From the NCBI RefSeq assembly GCF_001590865.1, contig NZ_BBUY01000016.1:6085-70084 (forward strand): DNA of 64,000 bases, in the 5' to 3' direction. Position 1 is the stretch's first letter. Each line of letters begins with the position of its first letter. Under the pieces are notes generated by a model that saw nothing but the letters and a program-made list of their open reading frames with translations, made no database searches and was not told the DNA's origin. Positions 31,743 through 40,431 of this stretch are shown here, one piece after another. The DNA comes from Streptomyces sp. NBRC 110611. GTDB taxonomy: Bacteria > Actinomycetota > Actinomycetes > Streptomycetales > Streptomycetaceae. A program made the position numbers and the translations under genes.

Positions 31743-33395
31743 CTACGAGCTCTGCGGCTTCCGTGCGCTCTGGACGTCCAGCATCGGGCCCGCGGGGAGC
31801 AGCTGGGACCACGCCTTGAGGATCATCGGCGGGTGTGCCGACTTGTAGCCGAGGTGGAGCTGCGACTTGCCCTGCTCCTGGTCGGCCTTGCCCGCCTTGT
31901 CGCCGCCGTCGTTGTTGGCCGGGATGGAGTAGCGCAGTCCGGTGTCCGTGACGAGGAACAGGCTGCCGGAGGTCGCGGAGGTGGTGGCCGCCTCCCGGTA
32001 CAGCAGGCCGCTGCCGGGGGTGACGTACGCGCTGGCGCCCGGTGCGATCTTGGCCGGGTAGTCCTTGCCGGCCCAGGTCTGCATGTTCGGCACACCGTTC
32101 GGGAAGCCGAGCAGCTTGTTCGCCTCGCCCGGGTACTTGGTGGTGGTGCCCTTGTAGACGCTGCAGGAGACGCCGTTGGCCGCGGACGATCCCAGGCCGC
32201 CGTTCCCGGATTCCCGCTTGAAGTCGTTCGCGGCGGAGACGACCTCGGTGGGCCACGGCATGTCGATGTCGGTCTGCGGGATCTTGCCCATGAAGGACTT
32301 CGCGTGGCCCGCCTCGTCCATTTTCGGGGAGATGCTCGCGGCGGAGACGCCCTGGGGCTTGAGCTCTCCGCCGCCCGCGTGCAGGTCCTGCGCGTTCTGC
32401 CCTTCGAGCAGGAGCTTGGCGACGAAGTTCGAGACCTTGTAGACGCCGTCGGCCATGACGACGTACTTCTGCTGGCCTTCGTTGGTCTGCAGGACCGTAC
32501 CGATGGTCCGGTACTTGTCCGGCACATCCAGGACGGGGGTCTGCTGACCCGCACCGGGGACGACGGGCATGACGACCGGGACCGGGCTCGGGATGAGGGT
32601 CGCCATGAACTCCGCGGTGACCTTCTGCGGCTCGGTCTCCCCGAAGACGATGCGTTCGAGGTCGCGGTTGGTCTTCTCCGGTCCCCCCTTCGGACCGAGC
32701 TTCCCGCCGAACGAGGAGTCGAACTGGAAGGCCATGCCGTTCTGGTCGACCAGCCAGCGCAGGCCCTTGGGGTCCTCGACGTAGAGCGCCTGGTGGAGGT
32801 CGAGCTTGCCCTTCTTGGGGTCGTTGATGGCGTCCCTGTCCTTGCCGGCCAGCACGAACACGGCCTGCTGGGGCTTGCTGTTCTGACCGCTGCCGGGGCG
32901 GTCGCAGACGGCCCAGGTCTTCGGCGCGTCCGCGTCCTTGGCGGTCGGGAGCCGGTCGGGGGCGTACGGGATGCCGACCGCCGGGCCGTGCGGAAGCTTG
33001 CCGTCCAGCTCGGCCTCCTTGACCTTGACGACCTGGAACTTGTCGGGGTCGAGAAGGAGCTTGGCGGATGCCAGGTTCAGGATGGGGTGCAGGAGTTTCT
33101 GCTTACGGCCATTGGCGTCCGTGTTGTTGAGGACCACATAGCGCGTGGTGGATTCGTCCCCGACAATGACATTTGCCCCGACCGTGTCCCATCCCTTGGG
33201 CGCAACCGGCTTGATAATGCCACAGGCGCCGAATCCCGCGAGGATGAGGACACCCATCACGATGCTCGGCACCACCGCTTTGAGCGGCCGGGGGGCGCTC
33301 TCGATCGATCCGTTCGGCAGCGGCTTCAAAAATGCCGCATTCGTACGCTTTCGAGCGAACGAATACGCATTCAGCTCGTCCCGACGTGATGCCAT
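31743..33395 (-). CDS. eccB: Type VII secretion protein EccB
   Basis: 550 residues, ESX core protein with a short cytosolic start, one membrane helix and a large extracytoplasmic domain. MASRRDELNAYSFARKRTNA is the typical EccB start; the membrane helix is VVPSIVMGVLILAGFGACGI (about 41-60). The extracytoplasmic part has LHPILNLASAKLLL, VCDRPG and a later Cys (GVSCSVYKG), matching the EccB repeat fold. The start is ATG at 33395 with GGGGAGA ten bases upstream; the open frame continues further without support. Divergent from eccE, with a 251-base shared region that has an ACCCGTAC-G-GTACGGGT palindrome at 33486-33502. Confidence 0.95.
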   Translation of the reverse strand: MASRRDELNAYSFARKRTNAAFLKPLPNGSIESAPRPLKAVVPSIVMGVLILAGFGACGIIKPVAPKGWDTVGANVIVGDESTTRYVVLNNTDANGRKQKLLHPILNLASAKLLLDPDKFQVVKVKEAELDGKLPHGPAVGIPYAPDRLPTAKDADAPKTWAVCDRPGSGQNSKPQQAVFVLAGKDRDAINDPKKGKLDLHQALYVEDPKGLRWLVDQNGMAFQFDSSFGGKLGPKGGPEKTNRDLERIVFGETEPQKVTAEFMATLIPSPVPVVMPVVPGAGQQTPVLDVPDKYRTIGTVLQTNEGQQKYVVMADGVYKVSNFVAKLLLEGQNAQDLHAGGGELKPQGVSAASISPKMDEAGHAKSFMGKIPQTDIDMPWPTEVVSAANDFKRESGNGGLGSSAANGVSCSVYKGTTTKYPGEANKLLGFPNGVPNMQTWAGKDYPAKIAPGASAYVTPGSGLLYREAATTSATSGSLFLVTDTGLRYSIPANNDGGDKAGKADQEQGKSQLHLGYKSAHPPMILKAWSQLLPAGPMLDVQSARKPQSS

Positions 33396-33646
33396 TGTCG
33401 CTTTCTCTCCCCGCCTGTTGGATCCACATCGAACCGCCCCCGGCACTCACGCCGTAGCGCCCTCTACTATGCCGTGTGTCGATCGACCCGTACGGTACGG
33501 GTGCCACCTTCCCACGCACCAGTCCAGGCGTCAGTCCAAGCACCAGTCCGAGCAATCAGTCCGAGCAATCGGTCTCAGCGGCGGCCGTTTCGCCCAGAGG
33601 CCCGGATCGCCGGTACCAGATCACCAGTAGAGGAGCAGGCCGGGGG

Positions 33647-35035
33647 ATGTCCAGCGCCACCAGGGCTCGACGCCGCAATGGGCGGCATCAGCAGCAACAA
33701 CCGTCCGCCGCACCGCAGAATGCGGGAAATGCCGGCCAAAACGGTACAGCTCCGGGCAACAGAGGAGATGGGGGCGGAGATTCCGCGGCCCGCCCGGCCG
33801 GTCCGGTGGCACCGCGGCTGCGCCAGCAGGCCGGAACGATCGGCGGTGTCCGCGTACAGCAGCTGGCCATCATCGAACTCGCCGCCGCGCTGGTGCTGGT
33901 AGGCCTGGCGATGCACAACGCGGTCGCAGTGACCGTGGCCGTCGTCGTGGCGGCGCTGCTGGTCGCCTTCGCGCTGGGCAGGCGGCGCAAGGTGCCGCTG
34001 CCGGAGTGGATCACGACCGTCCAGGCGATGAAGCGCCGCGGCAAGGAGAGCAGCTCCGCGCTCGCCGCCACGCAGGGCGTCGACCCGGCGCTGGCGCCCG
34101 TCGTGGAGTGCGAACCGGCCCTGCGCACCTTCGAGTACACGACGGAATCGGATCAGCGCGCCATCGGTTTCGTCGGCGACGGGACGTTCCTGACGGCCAT
34201 CGTGCAGGTGGACGCCCGGGACGAGCCGCTGCGGCCGCAGCGCGGCAGCCACATGCTGCCGCTGGAGGTGCTGCACACCGCCCTGGACATCGAGGACATC
34301 CACCTCGAGTCGGTGCAGTTCGTGCAGTACACCCAGCCCGCCCCGGCGCCGCACCTGCCCGAACAGGCCGTCGCGGCCCGCTCGTACGCCCCGCTGCAGG
34401 CCCAGTCCCAGACCCCGGCCCTCCAGCTGACCTGGATCGCGCTGAAGCTCGACCCGGAGCTGTGCTCGGAGGCGATCGAGGCCCGCGGCGGCGGGATGGA
34501 GGGCGCCAAGCGCTCTCTGCTGCGCGCCGCCGACCAGCTCGTCAGCCGGCTCACCGCGCACGGCGTACGCGCCAGGGTGCTCGACGAGCGGGAAGTCGTG
34601 GCCGCGATCGGCACCGCGGTGTGCGTCAGCCCGCGGGCCGCGAGCGGCGCCATGGGGCGCGACGGCCGGGCCGCCCGGCGCACCCAGGAGACCGCCCGCG
34701 CGATGCGCTGCGACGACCGCTGGCACGCCACGTACTGGATCGGACGCTGGCCCCAGCTGGGCCCCGGCGGCGCGCCGCTGGCGGCCGTCACCCAGCTGCT
34801 CACCAGTACCCGGGCGATGGCCAGCACCTTCGCGCTGACCGCCACGCACGGCAGCGGCCGCGCCCCGGCCATCTCGGGCTACGTCCGCCTGTCCACCCGC
34901 AGCGAGAACGAACTCTCCGCCGCGCAGGGCGAGTTGGAGCACCGTTCCGGTTCCGTGAAGGTCGGCCTCGTACGACTCGACCGCGAACAGCTGCCCGGCC
35001 TGCTGGCCACGCTCCCCCTCGGAGGTACCCGCTGA
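33647..35035 (+). CDS. eccE: Type VII secretion protein EccE
   Basis: 462 residues. A Gln/Asn/Gly-rich cytosolic head (1-60) precedes two adjacent membrane helices around 70-115 (LAIIELAAALVLVGLAMHNA, VTVAVVVAALLVAFALG) and a cytosolic EccE domain (HATYWIGRWPQLGPGG, GYVRLSTRSENELSAAQGEL). The ATG at 33647 has AGGAG eleven bases upstream; the frame opens earlier, at 33476, without family support. It shares one base with the next gene (TGATG), so the two are coupled. The divergent pair with eccB is typical of Streptomyces ESX loci. Confidence 0.92.
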   Translation: MSSATRARRRNGRHQQQQPSAAPQNAGNAGQNGTAPGNRGDGGGDSAARPAGPVAPRLRQQAGTIGGVRVQQLAIIELAAALVLVGLAMHNAVAVTVAVVVAALLVAFALGRRRKVPLPEWITTVQAMKRRGKESSSALAATQGVDPALAPVVECEPALRTFEYTTESDQRAIGFVGDGTFLTAIVQVDARDEPLRPQRGSHMLPLEVLHTALDIEDIHLESVQFVQYTQPAPAPHLPEQAVAARSYAPLQAQSQTPALQLTWIALKLDPELCSEAIEARGGGMEGAKRSLLRAADQLVSRLTAHGVRARVLDEREVVAAIGTAVCVSPRAASGAMGRDGRAARRTQETARAMRCDDRWHATYWIGRWPQLGPGGAPLAAVTQLLTSTRAMASTFALTATHGSGRAPAISGYVRLSTRSENELSAAQGELEHRSGSVKVGLVRLDREQLPGLLATLPLGGTR

Positions 35036-35880
35036 TGGCCTCTCCCACCTATCAGCCCCGCGTCAACACCAGCGGCGAGGGCTGGCGCAATCCCCCGCTG
35101 GCCCGGCCCGGCAGCGGCCAGCGGCCCTCGCACCAGCCGCGTCCGGACGAGGAGCTGTCCGGGCCGGCCGGACCGAAGCCCCGGCCCGGTTTCGGCCTGC
35201 GCGGCCCGCGGCGCAGCCCGCATGTGCTGACGGCCGAGTCGCTGGGCGCGCTGACCCTGCCGGTCGGTGACGACGGCGTGATCATCGGGATCGACCCGGA
35301 GAACCAGCCCGCCGTGCTGAGTCTGCTGCGTCCCACGCCGCTGGAGGTCGTGCTGGTCGGCAGCGTGTGGATGGCGCAGGTGCTGGCGCTGCGCACGGTC
35401 GCCACCGGCGCCCGGGTCGCGGTCGAGACCGCTCGTCCGCCGGCCTGGGGCCAGATGGCGCAGAGCGCGGGCGGCGGCCAGCAGTGCGTGACGGTGCACG
35501 ACGTGCGCCAGATCGCGCCCCAGGGGCCGTCGGTTTCCAGCCCCGTGCTGGTCGTACGGGACATGGGAGCGCGGCCGCCGCGCAATCAGCTCGCCCCGAG
35601 CCCCTGGCAGTCGGTGCTGACCCTGCTGCCGTTCCTCGGTCCGCGCTCGCCGCAGATGCTCGGCCGGGCCGATCTGGTCGGCCTGCAGCGGCTCTCGCCC
35701 GAGGAGGCGGAGGTCGTGACGCGCATCATGCGGCTGCCGGAGCAGGTCGGCGCGGTGCTGCCGACGCTCAGCGACAACGCGATGCTGTGGTGCCGGCGGG
35801 ACGGCGGCCACCAGTTCGTCATGACCCAGCCGACGGAGGCGGAGACCAACCTGCTCGGCGGGCCGCGCCGGATGGACTGA
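35035..35880 (+). CDS. Conserved ESX-locus protein coupled to eccE, function unknown
   Basis: 281 residues, soluble, no signal peptide. A Pro/Arg-rich disordered head (1-65) precedes a compact alpha/beta part with GVIIGIDPENQPAVLSLLRP, PLEVVLVGSVWMAQVLALRT, PVLVVRDMGARPP and MLWCRRDGGHQFVMTQPTEA. No nucleotide-binding or catalytic motif is recognised. The ATG at 35035 overlaps the eccE stop (TGATG), and GGAGG lies at 35021. Tight coupling to eccE suggests an accessory part of the secretion machine. Confidence 0.82.
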   Translation: MASPTYQPRVNTSGEGWRNPPLARPGSGQRPSHQPRPDEELSGPAGPKPRPGFGLRGPRRSPHVLTAESLGALTLPVGDDGVIIGIDPENQPAVLSLLRPTPLEVVLVGSVWMAQVLALRTVATGARVAVETARPPAWGQMAQSAGGGQQCVTVHDVRQIAPQGPSVSSPVLVVRDMGARPPRNQLAPSPWQSVLTLLPFLGPRSPQMLGRADLVGLQRLSPEEAEVVTRIMRLPEQVGAVLPTLSDNAMLWCRRDGGHQFVMTQPTEAETNLLGGPRRMD

Positions 35881-35916
35881 CGCGAGACGGTCCGACGGCA
35901 ACGCGACCGCCGGCCC

Positions 35917-35962
35917 CGGCACGTTTACGGGCGCACCCTCGGGTGCGCCCGTAAACGTGCCG
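35917..35962. terminator. Terminator between eccE unit and EspI-like gene
   Basis: Perfect 22-bp arms (35917-35938 and 35941-35962) with a two-base loop, an unusually long and tight hairpin. The rest of the 308-base gap 35881-36188 is the leader of the EspI-like gene, with a possible TAGGCT -10 at 36016-36021. Confidence 0.9.
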
Positions 35963-36188
35963 AAGGGGCTTGAAGACACCATGACACCGACTGCCGTTAC
36001 GGGGCGACTCTTGATTAGGCTGTGTGGCAGAGCCGCAGGAGCACGGCACGACGGCAGCCGATACGGGGATGGAGAACGTTAGTGTTGGCGCAACCCCGGG
36101 TGGTGTGTTCCGACTTCCGCTATATCCGAACGATCCGCCTGTATCCGGTCCTGCCGTTCAGGTGCGTTGCAGTACACCAGGAGGCACA

Positions 36189-39020
36189 GTGAAGGAGCAG
36201 GAGGCTTTCCGTCCGGACGGAAACGATCCTGACGACGACCAGTCCGAGTTCGACCTGACCGGTGAGTTCAAGATCGACTTTGCGGCGCCGGCCTGGTACG
36301 CGAGCAACGACACCAGCGGCGGCGGCGCGAGTCCCGCCGCCCCCGCGGCTTCTCCTGCGCCTTCGCCCACCGCACCGCCGACCGGGCCACAGCCCCCCGG
36401 GCCGCCCACGGGCCTGCCGCTGACCGGTCCCGCACCGGGCGCGCCGGTACCGGGAGTTCCGGAGCAGGGCGCACCGACGGCCCCGGCGCCCGTGGATGCC
36501 GCACCGCCCGGTTTCCCGACGCTGCGCCCGCAGGAGACGGGTGACGCCGCGCCGCCCGCGATGGCTCCGCCGGTCACGCCGGCCCCGCCGGAGGCGGACT
36601 CGCAGGCCGCGCCGGCCGCGCACGAGGCTTCCGGCGGCGACGCTTCGGTGGGCCCGGGAGACTCGGGGGACTCCGGGGGCAACGCCCCGGGCAACGACGC
36701 CGCCGAGGGCGGCAACAGGCGTTCCGGCACGGGTGTCGATCCGTCGGCGTCGCTCTGGGACGACGAGGACGAGGGCGGCACGGAGCCGGAGGCGGCGACG
36801 GAGGCGGCGGCGCAGACCGTCGAGCCGGAGGCCGCACCGGTCGCACCGGCACCGCAGCCGGAGACGGCTGCGCCCGCTCCGCAGGCACCCGTCGAGGGCG
36901 CCGCACCGGTCTCCCAGGCCGCTCCCCCGGTCCAGCCCGCACCCGACGCCGCGGCACAGGGCGCACACCCCGCACAGCCCCCGCAGGGCCAGCCGCAGCC
37001 GGGCATGCCCCAGCCCGCCGTCCCGCAGCAGGGCGTGCCGCAGCAGCAGGCCGCTCCCCACGGTGTGCCACCGCAGCAGGCGGTTCCTCAGCAGGGCGTC
37101 CCCCCGCAGGGTGTGCCCCCGCAGGGCGTGCCCCAGCAAGGTGCTCCCTGGGGTGCCGCGGCGGAAGGGCAGCAGCAGGGCGTGCCCGGTCAGGGCGTAC
37201 CGGGACAGGGCGCGCTGCCGCCGCTGCCGCCCGAGTTCCAGCCCGCGGACCCGCGGATGGCGCAGGCGCAGCCGCAGCCCGGCCAGCAGCACCAGGCGGG
37301 CCAGCAGGGCCAGCAGCCGTCCGTCCCGCAGCAGCCGCAGGCCGGTTATCCGCAGGGTCAGCCGCAGCAGCAGGCGGGCTTCCCGCACCAGCAGCAGGGC
37401 GGGCCCGGTCAGCAGTCCGCGTACGGCTATCCGCAGCCCGGTTACGGCTACCCGCAGCAGCAGGCCCAGCAGCCGCCGCAGAACCCCAACGCGCCCGCGC
37501 AGCAGCCCGCGTACGGCTATCCGCAGACCGCACCACAGGGCTACCCGCAGCAGGGTCAGCAGGCCCAGCCCGGGTACGACCAGCAGCAGGCAGCGCAAGC
37601 GGCCCAACAAGCACAGCAGGCCCAGCAGGCAGCACAGGCCCCCCAAGCCCAGCAGGCCCAGCCGGCGCAGCAGTACCAGCCGCTCCCCGGGCAGCAGTTC
37701 GGCGCCGGTGACCCGAACGCGGCGGCGAACTACGCGTCGTACTCCCAGCCCGGTCAGCAGCAGCCGCAGCGGGCCGCTCCGGGTGCGCCGCTCGGTTACA
37801 GCGCCGCCGTCGAGCTGACCTCCGACCGGCTGCTGCGCAACCAGCCCAAGAAGCGCAAGCCGGGCGCCAACGCCCAGCCGTCCAAGTTCAAGCTGGGCGC
37901 GAAGAAGGAGATGGAGGAGCGGCAGCGCAAGCTGGAGCTGATCCGTACGCCGGTGATGTCCTGCTACCGCATCGCCGTCATCAGCCTCAAGGGCGGCGTC
38001 GGCAAGACGACGACCACGACCGCGCTGGGCGCCACTCTGGCCTCCGAACGGCAGGACAAGATCCTGGCGATCGATGCCAACCCGGACGCCGGCACGCTCG
38101 GCCGCCGGGTGCGCCGCGAGACCGGTGCGACCATCCGTGACCTGGTGCAGGAGATCCCGCGTCTGCACAGCTACATGGACATCCGCCGGTTCACCTCGCA
38201 GGCCCCGTCGGGTCTGGAGATCCTCGCCAACGACGTCGACCCGGCCGTCTCGACGACCTTCAACGACGAGGACTACCGGCGGGCGATCGACGTCCTGGGC
38301 AGGCAGTACCCGATCATCCTCACCGACTCGGGTACGGGTCTGCTCTACAGCGCGATGCGCGGAGTGCTCGACCTCGCCGACCAGTTGATCATCATCTCCA
38401 CCCCGTCCGTGGACGGCGCGAGCAGCGCCAGCACCACCCTGGACTGGCTGTCCGCGCACGGCTACGCCGACCTGGTGCAGCGCGGGATCACGGTCATCTC
38501 CGGTGTCCGCGAGACCGGCAAGATGATCAAGATCGAGGACATCGTGTCGCACTTCGAGACCCGCTGCCGCGGTGTGGTCGTCGTCCCGTTCGACGAGCAC
38601 CTCGCGGCCGGCGCCGAGGTCGACCTCGACATGATGCGGCCGAAGACCCGCGAGGCGTACTTCAACCTCTCCGCGCTGGTGGCCGAGGACTTCGCACGGC
38701 AGCAGCAGGCGCAGGGGATGTACCCGCAGCAGCAGATGGGCGGCGATCCGTACGCCCAGCAGCAGATGGGCGCCGACCCGTACGCCCAGCAGCAGTACCC
38801 GCAGCAGGGCCAGCAGCCGCCGCAGGGTTACCCGCAGCAGCAGGGGCAGCCCGTCCAGCCGCCGGCCGGCTACCCGCCGCAGCAGGGCGGCTGGCAGCAG
38901 CAGCCGCCCGCTCAGCCGCCGGCCCACTGGCAGCAGCAACAGCCGGCCCCGGACGCCCCGCAGCCGGAACAGCAGCCCGGCCTGGCTCCGGGCTGGCAGC
39001 AGCAGCCGCCTCCGCAGTGA
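36189..39020 (+). CDS. EspI-like MinD/ParA-family ATPase with long Gln/Pro-rich regions
   Basis: 943 residues from GTG at 36189, which has AGGAGG just upstream; a GTG at 36024 is in frame but would sit at the likely RNA start. Residues 1-575 are acidic, then Pro/Ala/Gln-rich (VPQQ, YPQQ and QQAQ repeats). The MinD-like domain has the deviant P-loop SLKGGVGKTTTTTALGATLA (~601), AIDANPDAGTLG (switch) and LTDSGTGLLYSAMRGVLDLA. The C-terminal ~110 residues are again Gln/Pro/Tyr repeats (DPYAQQQMGADPYAQQQYPQ). Mycobacterial EspI, an ESX-1 protein with a Pro-rich head and P-loop domain, is the closest known design. It may link ATP status to secretion or position the machine. Confidence 0.85.
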   Translation: MKEQEAFRPDGNDPDDDQSEFDLTGEFKIDFAAPAWYASNDTSGGGASPAAPAASPAPSPTAPPTGPQPPGPPTGLPLTGPAPGAPVPGVPEQGAPTAPAPVDAAPPGFPTLRPQETGDAAPPAMAPPVTPAPPEADSQAAPAAHEASGGDASVGPGDSGDSGGNAPGNDAAEGGNRRSGTGVDPSASLWDDEDEGGTEPEAATEAAAQTVEPEAAPVAPAPQPETAAPAPQAPVEGAAPVSQAAPPVQPAPDAAAQGAHPAQPPQGQPQPGMPQPAVPQQGVPQQQAAPHGVPPQQAVPQQGVPPQGVPPQGVPQQGAPWGAAAEGQQQGVPGQGVPGQGALPPLPPEFQPADPRMAQAQPQPGQQHQAGQQGQQPSVPQQPQAGYPQGQPQQQAGFPHQQQGGPGQQSAYGYPQPGYGYPQQQAQQPPQNPNAPAQQPAYGYPQTAPQGYPQQGQQAQPGYDQQQAAQAAQQAQQAQQAAQAPQAQQAQPAQQYQPLPGQQFGAGDPNAAANYASYSQPGQQQPQRAAPGAPLGYSAAVELTSDRLLRNQPKKRKPGANAQPSKFKLGAKKEMEERQRKLELIRTPVMSCYRIAVISLKGGVGKTTTTTALGATLASERQDKILAIDANPDAGTLGRRVRRETGATIRDLVQEIPRLHSYMDIRRFTSQAPSGLEILANDVDPAVSTTFNDEDYRRAIDVLGRQYPIILTDSGTGLLYSAMRGVLDLADQLIIISTPSVDGASSASTTLDWLSAHGYADLVQRGITVISGVRETGKMIKIEDIVSHFETRCRGVVVVPFDEHLAAGAEVDLDMMRPKTREAYFNLSALVAEDFARQQQAQGMYPQQQMGGDPYAQQQMGADPYAQQQYPQQGQQPPQGYPQQQGQPVQPPAGYPPQQGGWQQQPPAQPPAHWQQQQPAPDAPQPEQQPGLAPGWQQQPPPQ

Positions 39021-39066
39021 GACCGGCGTGGTGTCCGTGCCCCCGGCGGCACGGACATACACAGCC

Positions 39067-39119
39067 ATACGGGGCGGGGCCCGGCACTCGTACAGTGAGT
39101 GCCGGGCCCCGCCCCGTAT
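39067..39119. terminator. Bidirectional terminator between EspI-like gene and ribF
   Basis: Perfect 23-bp arms (39067-39089 and 39097-39119) with a seven-base loop, between two converging genes. It ends the ESX locus on this side. Confidence 0.92.
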
Positions 39120-39227
39120 CACGGCATACATCGCCGTATCACGGCATACGTCGAACGAGTGAACCGCTCTCGGCCGAACTCCACCCGAAACCGGCCGAGT
39201 TGGCGCGGCGAGCGGCTCTAGGGCTCC

Positions 39228-40190
39228 CTAGGCCACCGGGCCCCGGCCCGCCTCCGCGATCAGCTCGCGGGCCAGCTTCACATCGACCGCCATCCGCTCC
39301 AGCAGCGCGTCGAGAGTGGCGAACTTCTCCTGGCCGCGGAGGTAGGCGACGAAGTCCACCCCGGCGTGCAGGCCGTACAGGTCCAGGCCGACACGGTCGA
39401 TCGCATACGCCTCGACCGTGCGGACCTTGCCGTCGAACTGCGGGTTCGTACCGACCGAGATCGCGGCCGGCATGGCCTCGCCCCCGACCTGGAGGTAGCC
39501 CGCGTAGACGCCGTCGGCGGGGATCGCGGTGTGCGGCAGGGTCTCCACGTTGGCCGTCGGGAAGCCCAGTTCGCGGCCGCGCTGGGCGCCGCGGACGACG
39601 ACGCCCTCGACGCGGTGCGGCCGCCCCAGGACCTCCATCGCCCCGGCCACATCGCCCTCGGCGACCAGGCGGCGGGCGAGCGTGGAGGAGAACGGCTCCC
39701 CGCCGCCGGCGGTGCCGCGCTCGTAGAGGTCGACGACCTCCACGGTGTAGTCGTAGGTGGTGCCGAGCTCGGCGAGGGTGGCGACCGTGCCGGCCGCGCG
39801 GTGCCCGAAGCGGAAGTTGGGGCCCTCGACGACGAGCTGTGCGTGCAGCTTGTCGACCAGCACCTTGACCACGAAGTCGGCCGGTGCCAGCTTCGAGAAC
39901 TCCTTGGTGAACGGGAGGACCAGCACCGCGTCCACCCCCAGCTCGGTCATCAGCTCGGCCCGCCGGTGGTGCGGAGCCAGCAGCGGCGGGTGGGTGCCGG
40001 GCCGCACGACCTCGCTCGGGTGCGGGTCGAAGGTGACGACCACCGCCGGGATGCCCAGCTCCCGGGCGCGCTCGACGGCCTTCCCGATGATCAATTGATG
40101 GCCGCGGTGCACTCCGTCGTACGAGCCGATGGTGACGACGCTGCGTCCCCAGCCCTCGGGGATGTCCTCCAAGCCACGCCAGCGCTGCAC
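39228..40190 (-). CDS. ribF: Bifunctional riboflavin kinase / FAD synthetase
   Basis: 320 residues. Converts riboflavin to FMN and then FAD. The N-terminal nucleotidyltransferase has VVTIGSYDGVHRGHQLIIGK (a GxFDGxHxGH motif with Tyr for Phe) and FDPHPSEVV. The C-terminal flavokinase has GRELGFPTANVETLP (PTAN) and the acidic VRTVEAYAID. The start is GTG at 40190. Full length, all motifs intact. In other Streptomyces too it stands between the ESX locus and the truB-rbfA-infB cluster. Confidence 0.96.
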   Translation of the reverse strand: MQRWRGLEDIPEGWGRSVVTIGSYDGVHRGHQLIIGKAVERARELGIPAVVVTFDPHPSEVVRPGTHPPLLAPHHRRAELMTELGVDAVLVLPFTKEFSKLAPADFVVKVLVDKLHAQLVVEGPNFRFGHRAAGTVATLAELGTTYDYTVEVVDLYERGTAGGGEPFSSTLARRLVAEGDVAGAMEVLGRPHRVEGVVVRGAQRGRELGFPTANVETLPHTAIPADGVYAGYLQVGGEAMPAAISVGTNPQFDGKVRTVEAYAIDRVGLDLYGLHAGVDFVAYLRGQEKFATLDALLERMAVDVKLARELIAEAGRGPVA

Positions 40191-40431
40191 TGTGCCCGCT
40201 CCTCGCCCGAACTTCGGTCAGTTCCTGCGCGCCACGTCGGCATGGCGCAGCTCTAAGACTGCCATGCCGTACGAGGTGCCTCGCGGGAGGGTCGCCCCAG
40301 GGGCCCGCGCAGTGGATCTTCGCAGGCCGTGTCCGGGCACCGCCACCAGGCCGCGACCGGGCCGCCACCAGGCCGGGAACCCGCGATTCCCGGTGCCGGT
40401 CCGCCGACCGCCCCCGCACACCCGGCCGGGC

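Noticed and set aside
36120..39131. 1003-residue minus-strand open frame opposite the EspI-like gene
   Set aside because: Leu/Arg-rich antisense of a Gln/Pro-rich gene; the plus-strand frame has a P-loop ATPase.
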